Assembly: GCA_900554685.1 (NCBI GenBank)
Contig: USIG01000067.1
Location: forward strand, 1 to 8,886
DNA from: an uncultured Cryptobacterium sp.
GTDB lineage: Bacteria; Actinomycetota; Coriobacteriia; Coriobacteriales; Eggerthellaceae
Length of the DNA: 8,886 bases
Reading direction: 5' to 3'
The notes under the pieces were generated by a model that searched no databases, was not told the DNA's origin, and saw only the letters and a list, made by a program, of their open reading frames with translations. This document shows, in pieces, positions 1 through 5,356 of the stretch. A program made the position numbers and the translations under genes. The first letter of the stretch is position 1. Every line of letters starts with the position of its first letter.

Positions 1-753
1 AATATCTGACATTTCGGCTTCGGTAAGAGAAAAATCGAAGATATCAGCATTGTCTTTGATATGTTCAGGATTTTTAGAGCCTGGAATCACAGAGTTACCC
101 ATTTGAACATGCCAACGTAAGATAATTTGAACAGGAGTTTTACCGTACTTTTCAGCAAGCTGCGTAAATATCGGCTCTGCCATAAGGGAAGCATCGCCGT
201 GCCCGAGAGGATACCAGGCTTCAATAACAATGCCATAGGTTGCTAAAAATTCACGCAAGGAGGCTTGGGTGAAGTAAGGATGACATTCGACCGTCACCAG
301 TTGTGGCTTAATTTCTGCTGCGTCGATAACTTCCTGGATTTTGTTCTGCGAAAAATTGGAAAGGCCCAGTGATTTAACTTTGCCGTTTTTATAGGCACGC
401 TCCATTGTCTTCCAGGCGGCCAGATAATTACCAACAGGCTGATGCAGGATTAGCATATCGACATAATCAAGGCCAAGGCGGGCAAGGGTTGAATCGATTG
501 CTTCATCTCCTGCTTCGTAGACGCTAGGCCATAGTTTGGTGGAGACAAAGATGTCATCGCGTGCAACGCCACTTGCCGCAATGGCGCGTCCAACTGCTTT
601 CTCGTTCAGGTAAGCGTTAGCCGTATCAATGTGTTCATAACCTACTTTTAGAGCAGCGGCTGATGCTGCCTCGGCTTCTTGAGGGCTTAACATGAAGGTT
701 CCCAGTCCTTCGATAGGCATCTTCACTCCATTGTTGAGCGTTACGTATTCCAT
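1..753 (-). CDS. Aldo/keto reductase (AKR family, 2,5-diketo-gluconate reductase type), C-terminus cut by window edge
   Basis: Predicted cytosolic NADPH-dependent oxidoreductase that reduces aldehydes or ketones to alcohols on a TIM-barrel fold. From the ATG at 753 the frame stays open for 251 codons to base 1; family members are usually about 275-285 residues, so roughly 25-35 residues are missing. The catalytic tetrad is visible: Asp43 and Tyr48 in HIDTANAYLNE, Lys73 in STKLW, and His104 in LILHQP. LGLSNF (129-134), VECHPY (155-160) and the cofactor-phosphate segment IPGSKN (223-228) are also in place. The N-terminus (MEYVTLNNGVKMP) begins as these proteins usually do, which supports the start, although the Shine-Dalgarno is weak (AGAAAGCGAG). 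It is divergent from the iron transporter operon. The true substrate cannot be read from sequence; a link to iron or rhamnose is not shown. Confidence 0.93.
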   Translation of the reverse strand, partial: MEYVTLNNGVKMPIEGLGTFMLSPQEAEAASAAALKVGYEHIDTANAYLNEKAVGRAIAASGVARDDIFVSTKLWPSVYEAGDEAIDSTLARLGLDYVDMLILHQPVGNYLAAWKTMERAYKNGKVKSLGLSNFSQNKIQEVIDAAEIKPQLVTVECHPYFTQASLREFLATYGIVIEAWYPLGHGDASLMAEPIFTQLAEKYGKTPVQIILRWHVQMGNSVIPGSKNPEHIKDNADIFDFSLTEAEMSDI

Positions 754-789
754 GAGATTCTCGCTTTCTGTCTAGATAGGTCCGTGAGG

Positions 790-860
790 CGCACAGATGT
801 TTGTCGCCAGGGTCTCGGCGTGCTGTGCGGGATGCTGCTAGGAGGCAATGCTTTGCAGCA
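790..860. other. Pair of hairpins upstream of the aldo/keto reductase
   Basis: Two stem-loops lie side by side. The first pairs CGCACAG (790-796) with CTGTGCG (823-829) and encloses a smaller CGCC/GGCG stem (805-808 with 817-820). The second pairs TGCTGC (833-838) with GCAGCA (855-860), and its loop carries AGGAGG (840-845). Read on the minus strand they would sit in the 5' leader of the reductase; read on the plus strand they precede the terminator-like hairpin at 869-887. I do not recognise the fold as a known riboswitch or small RNA. Confidence 0.45.
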
Positions 861-868
861 GTGTTCGC

Positions 869-893
869 AGCAAGCCTGGTGCTTGCTTTTATT
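869..893 (+). terminator. Orphan rho-independent terminator-like hairpin
   Basis: A perfect 7-bp stem AGCAAGC (869-875) / GCTTGCT (881-887) with loop CTGGT is followed directly on the plus strand by a T-rich tract (TTTTATT, 887-893). On the minus strand no T-run follows, so the polarity is plus. No plus-strand gene lies upstream in the window: the reductase there is on the minus strand. It could end a small RNA or antisense transcript, or be a leader hairpin that only resembles a terminator. Confidence 0.5.
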
Positions 894-933
894 CTGGGAT
901 CCTTTTGAAGGGAAGTACAATATCGAAAGCTCA

Positions 934-962
934 TTTCACTATGCGCACAATGCATAGTGAAA
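934..962. promoter_or_regulatory. Perfect 11-bp inverted repeat, candidate operator
   Basis: TTTCACTATGC (934-944) and GCATAGTGAAA (952-962) are exact reverse complements with a 7-base spacer. The 29-bp symmetric site is the size expected for a dimeric transcription factor. It sits about 180 bases upstream of the reductase start and about 290 upstream of the permease start, so it could serve either gene. No long T-run follows, which argues against a terminator. The cognate regulator is not encoded in the window. Confidence 0.5.
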
Positions 963-1028
963 AGATGGAACAACCGTCCACTGGACAGCTGCAAGGAAGC
1001 TCCGAAGCAAACAGAGGCTATAGAAAAA

Positions 1029-1072
1029 AGTTAAACTTAGTTAACTTTTATAGTTAACTCAGGCTAACTTTG
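1029..1072. promoter_or_regulatory. DtxR/IdeR-like iron boxes overlapping the promoter
   Basis: The sequence at 1054-1072 matches the known DtxR/IdeR consensus TTAGGTTAGGCTAACCTAA at 13 of 19 positions by hand alignment, including an intact AGGCTAAC core at 1061-1068. A weaker match (10 of 19) starts at 1031, and AGTTAACT occurs exactly twice, at 1039-1046 and 1052-1059, 13 bases apart. The better box lies between the proposed -35 and -10, where a bound repressor would block polymerase. Iron-loaded DtxR-family repression of a ferric-siderophore importer is well known; that it acts here is inference. Confidence 0.5.
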
Positions 1073-1081
1073 TGGTATACA
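1054..1081 (+). promoter_or_regulatory. Probable promoter of the iron transporter operon
   Basis: An extended -10 element, TGGTATACA (-10 hexamer TATACA at 1076-1081), is preceded after 16 bases by TTAACT (1054-1059), which matches the TTGACA -35 consensus at four of six positions. Transcription would begin near 1088 and leave a leader of about 160 bases before the first gene. The assignment rests on consensus only. Confidence 0.45.
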
Positions 1082-1098
1082 TACACAAATGAAATTTG

Positions 1099-1110
1099 AT
1101 TGGTACCAAT
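1099..1110. repeat. 12-bp perfect palindrome in the leader
   Basis: ATTGGTACCAAT is its own reverse complement. A related copy, TTGGCACCAATTGACC, lies at 1194-1209; with the palindrome's right flank the two share the pattern TTGG(T/C)ACCAATT. They fall within the predicted 5' leader of the iron operon. They may be a second operator pair or could base-pair with each other (10 of 11 positions). Confidence 0.35.
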
Positions 1111-1232
1111 TTGAACCACACTGATTCTGTTAGTACGGTCTTGCATTATTGCCAACTTGGACAGAGAAATTGCTAAGAGGATCAAGCGTTCGTTTGGCAC
1201 CAATTGACCTAGTCAGAACAGATCGGTAAGCG

Positions 1233-1240
1233 TAAGGAGG
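1233..1240 (+). promoter_or_regulatory. Strong Shine-Dalgarno without a usual start codon at normal spacing
   Basis: TAAGGAGG is an eight-base match to the 16S rRNA anti-Shine-Dalgarno. No ATG, GTG or TTG follows at usable spacing in any frame; the first in-frame one is the TTG at 1276, 35 bases away. At the ideal distance of eight bases sits an in-frame ATC (1249-1251). This is the ribosome binding site for the first permease and points to an upstream, non-canonical start. Confidence 0.75.
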
Positions 1241-1275
1241 CGGTTTTCATCGGACGACACACTTCTACTATCGTC

Positions 1276-2295
1276 TTGGCAATCGTGCTGCTTATAGTTT
1301 CTTTCATTTCCCTTTTTATAGGTGTACTGGACGTTGATGTAGCGTCATTGTTGCGAGGAGACGCTAATGCTTGGCATATTTTCTTGGAGTCTCGTCTTCC
1401 TCGTTTGCTTGCAATTTTGTGTACCGGTATTGGTATGAGTGTTGCTGGCCTTATTATGCAGCAGCTCTGTATGAATAAATTCGTATCGCCTACAACCGGT
1501 GCCACGATATCTTCAGCTCAGTTTGGTATTCTCATCGCGCTGATTTTTCTTCCGAGTCTTGGGTTCTGGGGACGCGCCCTGTTTGCTTTTGCGGCAGCGA
1601 CGCTGGGAACCTGGATTTTTGTATGGTTTATTCAGCGCATTCAGTTTAAAGATGTGGTTATGGTTCCCTTGGTGGGTATTATGTTCAGCAATGTTATTGG
1701 AGGTATAACTAACTTCCTGGCATTTTCTACTGAAATGAATCAGGCTCTTTCTAGCTGGGCGGTGGGTCATTTCTCTTTGGTTTTGCAAGGGCGTTATGAA
1801 CTGGTCTGGCTTGCGGTACCACTCGTTATTCTTGCGTTTGTGTTTGCTAATCATTTCAATATTGTTGGGATGGGACGCGATTTCTCGAAGAATTTAGGGG
1901 TTCACTACAACGTGATCCTATTCTTAGGACTTACTATTGCCGCTGCTATTACAGCAAGCGTTGTCGTTACGGTAGGGGCAATTTCCTACATTGGACTCAT
2001 CGTTCCTAATATTGTGGCCATGTTTAAGGGGGACCATATAAGGGGAACTCTTATCGACACGGCGCTGTTTGGTGCACTGTTTGTGCTGGTGTGCGATTTG
2101 TTTGCACGCACCGTTATTGCTCCTTATGAACTTCCCATTGAATTGATCGTGGGCATTCTCGGAAGTCTTATCTTCATTGGACTTTTGCTCTATCGCCTTA
2201 ATAATGGGCGAAAAGCGGTCAACCTTGCCGCGGTAAAGGATGCGCTTAAAGAGCATTTCGGGATCCGTCCTGCCTTACAGGGAGGTGATCGTTAA
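1276..2295 (+). CDS. yclN: Iron-siderophore ABC transporter permease (FecCD family, YclN-like)
   Basis: One of two membrane subunits of a ferric-siderophore importer. It is highly hydrophobic throughout, with about nine or ten membrane segments. ESRLPRLL followed by GLIMQQ and NKFVSPTT near residues 35-75 is the conserved first part of the family, and GAISYIGLIVPNIV near residue 235 is the cytoplasmic coupling segment that touches the ATPase. Recalled B. subtilis YclN aligns along the whole length. The coordinates use the first conventional start, TTG at 1276, but that codon has no Shine-Dalgarno. A perfect TAAGGAGG points instead to an in-frame ATC at 1249, which would add GRHTST and two further residues with positive charge before the first membrane segment. 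The stop TAA (2293-2295) directly abuts the next ATG. First gene of the operon. Confidence 0.93.
   Translation: MAIVLLIVSFISLFIGVLDVDVASLLRGDANAWHIFLESRLPRLLAILCTGIGMSVAGLIMQQLCMNKFVSPTTGATISSAQFGILIALIFLPSLGFWGRALFAFAAATLGTWIFVWFIQRIQFKDVVMVPLVGIMFSNVIGGITNFLAFSTEMNQALSSWAVGHFSLVLQGRYELVWLAVPLVILAFVFANHFNIVGMGRDFSKNLGVHYNVILFLGLTIAAAITASVVVTVGAISYIGLIVPNIVAMFKGDHIRGTLIDTALFGALFVLVCDLFARTVIAPYELPIELIVGILGSLIFIGLLLYRLNNGRKAVNLAAVKDALKEHFGIRPALQGGDR
2281..2290 (+). promoter_or_regulatory. Ten-base Shine-Dalgarno inside the end of the first permease gene
   Basis: GGAGGTGATC is exactly complementary to ten bases of the 16S rRNA 3' end (GATCACCTCC). It doubles as codons for the last residues of the upstream permease and lies just before its TAA and the ATG of the second permease (2296). 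This fixes the start of the second permease and suggests coupled translation. Confidence 0.75.
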
Positions 2296-3363
2296 ATGAT
2301 TGCCGCTACAAAGGAGCTAATCCGTACAAAAATCTGGGGACCGTTTAATGGCTTATTACGAATGGAGTCACGCAGCCATTCAGGCAGTGTTCAGCAGGCA
2401 TTTCTAGCAAACCGAAAAAAGCTTATTGTTATGGCGCTTCTTGCAGTGGCGGCGTGTGCAGCCTATCTTACGGTTGGAGTAAATTATTCCAGTGCAGCTT
2501 TGTTTAGCTTTGCTATGGGAATACGTATTCCTAAGGTTATTGCTATGCTCATCGCGGCGTTTGCTATAGGGGCTGCCTCTATCGTATTTCAGTCGATCAT
2601 CAATAATACGATCGTAACACCTTGCCTATTAGGTATGAACGCGCTCTATACCCTTATTCATACGGCAGTGGTGTTTTTTGCTGGATCGGGTGCGCTTATT
2701 GTTACCAATGCAAACCTCGCTTTCGGGGTTGACCTGGTAATCATGGGTGTTGTGGCAACGATCTTGTATAGCTATTTGTTTAAGAAAACGCGCTATAACG
2801 TGCTCTATGTATTGTTGGTAGGTACCGTACTCACATCGTTTTTTGGATCGATTCAATCTACTCTCGTGCGTGTTATGGATCCTAACGAATACGACACGCT
2901 CCTTACCAGTTTGGTGGCAAGTTTTAGCAACGTGAATGCCGAAATTATCGTTGCTTCAGTGGCGGTATTAGCGGCAATCATATGGTTCTTGCGCCGCGAT
3001 ATTCAGTTATTGGACGTTATTACCTTAGGGAAAGATCAGGCAATCAATTTAGGGGTTGATTACGACCGCACTATTCGCCGCCTTTTGCTGGGAGTAGTGC
3101 TTTTTATCGCAGTAGCAACCGCTATGGTGGGGCCCATTTCCTTTTTGGGTTTAATCATTGCCAATCTTTCTCGTGAATTGCTGAAAACGTATCGTCACAC
3201 ACAGCTCATTGCAGGTTCTGTCTTCTTCGGCATGATTATTTTGGTTGCGGGACAACTCATTGTTGAACAGGTATTTCACTATGTAATCCCTATCAGCGTA
3301 TTCATTACGGTTGGTGGCGGATGCTATTTCTTATACCTCTTACTCAGAACTCGGAGGATGTAG
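2296..3363 (+). CDS. yclO: Iron-siderophore ABC transporter permease, second subunit (FecCD family, YclO-like)
   Basis: Second membrane subunit of the ferric-siderophore importer, pairing with the upstream permease to form the channel. Hydrophobic segments run from about residue 43 to the C-terminus. IRIPKVIAMLIAAFAIG (about 76-92) matches the family's R-[IL]-P-[KR] entry to the second membrane segment, and GPISFLGLIIANLSREL near residue 278 is the ATPase-coupling loop. At 355 residues it is about 40 longer than YclO as I recall it (about 315); the extra length is a polar, basic N-terminal stretch ahead of the first membrane segment. The start is supported by an adjacent ten-base Shine-Dalgarno and by zero spacing from the upstream stop. 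Its own stop TAG touches the ATG of the ATPase gene. Confidence 0.93.
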   Translation: MIAATKELIRTKIWGPFNGLLRMESRSHSGSVQQAFLANRKKLIVMALLAVAACAAYLTVGVNYSSAALFSFAMGIRIPKVIAMLIAAFAIGAASIVFQSIINNTIVTPCLLGMNALYTLIHTAVVFFAGSGALIVTNANLAFGVDLVIMGVVATILYSYLFKKTRYNVLYVLLVGTVLTSFFGSIQSTLVRVMDPNEYDTLLTSLVASFSNVNAEIIVASVAVLAAIIWFLRRDIQLLDVITLGKDQAINLGVDYDRTIRRLLLGVVLFIAVATAMVGPISFLGLIIANLSRELLKTYRHTQLIAGSVFFGMIILVAGQLIVEQVFHYVIPISVFITVGGGCYFLYLLLRTRRM

Positions 3364-4116
3364 ATGCGTATTTCAAACCTTACGAAACGTTACGATGCAA
3401 AAACAGTAGTCGATTCGGTTTCTTTCGATATTCCTCACGGGAAAGTTATTTCCTTTATTGGCCCTAATGGAGCGGGTAAGTCGACCGTTTTGGGAATTGT
3501 GTCGCGTCTTATTGAACGCGATGAAGGAGAGGTCCACTTTGAGGGGCGTGATGTAGCCAACTGGAAAAGTAAGGATTTGGCAAAACGTCTCGCTATTCTC
3601 ACCCAAACCAATGCAGTTCAAATGAAGCTTTCAGTTCGAGAGCTCGTAAGTTTTGGCCGCTTCCCCTATTCGGGCAGCAGACTGACCGCAGAGGATGAAC
3701 GTATTGTTGATCGAGCTCTTGGCTATATGGAGCTTGAAGAATTCAGTGATCGTTTTATTGATGAATTGTCGGGCGGACAACGCCAGCGTGCATTTATTGC
3801 CATGGTAATTGCACAGGATACTGAATACATTTTGCTCGATGAGCCAACCAATAATTTAGACATCTATCACGCGACCAACATGATGAAAATCGTTCGTCGT
3901 CTTTGTGACGATCTAGGAAAAACGGTCATTTTGGTGCTTCATGAAATTAATTACGCCGCGTTTTATTCCGACTATATTTGCGCGTTTGTTGATGGCAAGG
4001 TAGCGAAATTCGGAACGGTGGAAGAAGTAATAACCAAGGAAAACCTACGTGATATTTACCAGGTAGATTTCGAAATTCTTGAAATAGAAGGGCGTCCCCT
4101 TTCTATCTACTACTAA
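3364..4116 (+). CDS. yclP: Iron-siderophore ABC transporter ATP-binding protein (YclP-like)
   Basis: Cytoplasmic ATPase that powers import through the two permeases. All nucleotide-binding motifs are intact: Walker A GPNGAGKST (33-41), Q-loop Gln81 in LTQTN, signature LSGGQ (135-139), Walker B YILLDE (155-160) with catalytic Glu160, D-loop NNLD (163-166), and H-loop His193 in LVLHEIN. The segment VSFGRFPYSGSRLT (95-108) and RAFIAMVIAQDT (142-153) match B. subtilis YclP closely as I recall it, and the 250-residue length is typical. A GGAGG lies six bases before the ATG, within the end of the preceding gene, so translation is probably coupled. Confidence 0.96.
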   Translation: MRISNLTKRYDAKTVVDSVSFDIPHGKVISFIGPNGAGKSTVLGIVSRLIERDEGEVHFEGRDVANWKSKDLAKRLAILTQTNAVQMKLSVRELVSFGRFPYSGSRLTAEDERIVDRALGYMELEEFSDRFIDELSGGQRQRAFIAMVIAQDTEYILLDEPTNNLDIYHATNMMKIVRRLCDDLGKTVILVLHEINYAAFYSDYICAFVDGKVAKFGTVEEVITKENLRDIYQVDFEILEIEGRPLSIYY

Positions 4117-4149
4117 GGCTTAGGTACAAACCTGATTAAAGGAGTTGAT

Positions 4150-5148
4150 ATGACAACACAATTGTTAGTAAAACGGAGAACTCAGCGAACGCTGTTAGCG
4201 CTTGCTGGAGCAGTTTTGGCAGTAGTTCTTGCCTTTATGCTGTCAGGCTGTTCAGGTAGTGGGGAATCCAGCGAATCAACCTCGGAAACCATTACCATCC
4301 AGGCACTTAATGGCAGCGGAGAAACTGCTGATATTGAAGTGCCGTATGATCCGCAGCGCATCGCCATCCTGGATATGGCTTGTCTAGACATTTTGGATAA
4401 TCTGGGATTGGGTGAGCGTGTTGTAGGTAGCGCAAGTACCTCTATTGATTATCTGCAGGATTATGTAACCAACGAAAACATTGCTAATCTGGGAACCATT
4501 AAAGAAGCTGATCTCGAGGCGGTAGCGGCAGTCGAACCCGATATTATTTTCATTGGTGGTCGCCTTTCTGCTTCGTATGACGATTTGGCGGCAATTGCAC
4601 CAGTTGTTTATATTGCTACCGACACTGAAAAAGGACTGGTACAAAGCGTCAACGATAACGCAACCACAATTGCTTCGATATTTGGACTCGAATCTGAAGT
4701 CGAAGAAAAGATGAGTGGCTTTAACGATCGCATTGCTGCTTTGCAGGAAGTTGCTGATGGCCATACCGCTTTGGTAACCATGTATACCAGCAGTAGCGTT
4801 AATGTGCTTGGTAATGATGGTCGTTGCTCCATTATCGGCAGTGAAATTGGTTTTGATAATCTTGCTGCAGGTGAGACCACTTCGACTCATGGTAATGAAA
4901 CATCGTTCGAGACGATTGTTCAGCAGAACCCCGAATATATCTTCGTGCTGAATCGAGATGCTGCTATTGGCACTGATGGTGCTGATCAGGCCCAAGAAAT
5001 TGTCGAAAATAGCCTGACGCAAAATACTCAGGCCTATCAGGATGGCAACATTATCTATTTGGAGCATCCAGCGGTGTGGTATACCGCTGAAGGCGGCATT
5101 ACCGCGCTTGATACTATGCTTTCCGACCTTGAAGGGGCTCTGCTCTAG
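4150..5148 (+). CDS. yclQ: Iron-siderophore ABC transporter substrate-binding lipoprotein (YclQ/CeuE-like)
   Basis: Extracytoplasmic receptor that hands a ferric siderophore to the permeases. The N-terminus has basic residues (KRRTQR), a hydrophobic stretch and the lipobox LSGC with lipidated Cys34, followed by a Ser/Glu/Thr-rich linker. The two binding lobes follow: RIAILDMACLDILDNLGL (70-87) starts the first, and EPDIIFIGGR (129-138) is the typical core. His247 in STHGNE and Tyr311 in VWYTAEGG fall where the YclQ/CeuE group has the His/Tyr pair that completes iron coordination with tetradentate catecholates, so a catechol-type ligand is likely; this is family knowledge plus inference. AAAGGAG lies five bases before the ATG. 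It sits 33 bases after the ATPase gene. The stop codon lies within a 27-bp tandem duplication. Confidence 0.95.
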   Translation: MTTQLLVKRRTQRTLLALAGAVLAVVLAFMLSGCSGSGESSESTSETITIQALNGSGETADIEVPYDPQRIAILDMACLDILDNLGLGERVVGSASTSIDYLQDYVTNENIANLGTIKEADLEAVAAVEPDIIFIGGRLSASYDDLAAIAPVVYIATDTEKGLVQSVNDNATTIASIFGLESEVEEKMSGFNDRIAALQEVADGHTALVTMYTSSSVNVLGNDGRCSIIGSEIGFDNLAAGETTSTHGNETSFETIVQQNPEYIFVLNRDAAIGTDGADQAQEIVENSLTQNTQAYQDGNIIYLEHPAVWYTAEGGITALDTMLSDLEGALL

Positions 5149-5181
5149 GGAAAGCTTGAAGGGGCTCTGCTCTAGGGAAAG
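5128..5181. repeat. Perfect 27-bp tandem duplication spanning the lipoprotein stop codon
   Basis: Bases 5128-5154 are repeated exactly at 5155-5181. The unit starts CTTGAAGGGG and ends CTAGGGAAAG and includes the last codons (LEGALL) and the TAG. Because 27 is a multiple of three, the second copy keeps the frame, so readthrough of the first TAG would add nine residues (counting the stop position) and reach a second TAG. The exact identity suggests a recent slippage event. Confidence 0.95.
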
Positions 5182-5273
5182 GGCACCGTTTCGGTAAGTA
5201 CGCTGTTGAAATGATAAGAAGTTGTGCGGTAGCTACCGAAATAAGATGCCTATTTTCTCGTAGAGAGTAAGAG

Positions 5274-5305
5274 AAAAGGCGATCGCAAATGCGATCGCCT
5301 TTTTT
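5274..5305. terminator. Strong bidirectional rho-independent terminator
   Basis: AAAAGGCGATCGC (5274-5286) and GCGATCGCCTTTT (5291-5303) form a perfect 13-bp stem with an AAAT loop. A six-base T tract (5300-5305) serves the plus strand, and TTTTCTC on the other strand serves the minus strand. It lies between the convergent iron operon and rhamnose operon and should end both. A competing stem, TTTTCTC (5253-5259) with GAGAAAA (5271-5277), overlaps its left edge. The palindrome CGGTAGCTACCG lies upstream at 5227-5238. Confidence 0.9.
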
Positions 5306-5356
5306 GAAGAAATAGGACAAGCGTGATAAGCAAGCTTGCAAGTTGCCGAGCAAAAG

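Larger units (their letters stand above)
754..1248. other. Divergent intergenic regulatory region
   Basis: About 495 bases separate the aldo/keto reductase and the iron transporter. I see no convincing protein gene here. The left half (about 790-893) is rich in hairpins, the middle has a perfect inverted repeat (934-962), and the right half carries the transporter promoter with DtxR-like sequence and a leader of roughly 160 bases. Individual elements are listed separately. An 11-bp odd palindrome, GTCCACTGGAC, also lies at 976-986. Confidence 0.7.

Noticed and set aside
853..957. 34-codon plus-strand frame from TTG with AGGAGG seven bases upstream
   Set aside because: Spacing is good, but the frame is short, has an uncommon start, crosses the terminator-like hairpin and gives no recognisable peptide.
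848..1057. 69-codon plus-strand reading frame with AGGAGG upstream
   Set aside because: The Shine-Dalgarno is only two bases from the ATG, the protein resembles nothing, and the frame runs through the inverted repeat, the hairpin and the DtxR-like boxes, which explains it as regulatory DNA.
4384..5067. 227-codon minus-strand frame opposite the binding lipoprotein
   Set aside because: The plus-strand lipoprotein has clear family motifs over the same bases; the opposing frame has no recognisable domain and no ribosome binding site that I could support.
5279..5299. GCGATCGC octamers as a cyanobacterial HIP1 signal
   Set aside because: The two copies are simply the two arms of one terminator stem and occur nowhere else that I noticed in the window.
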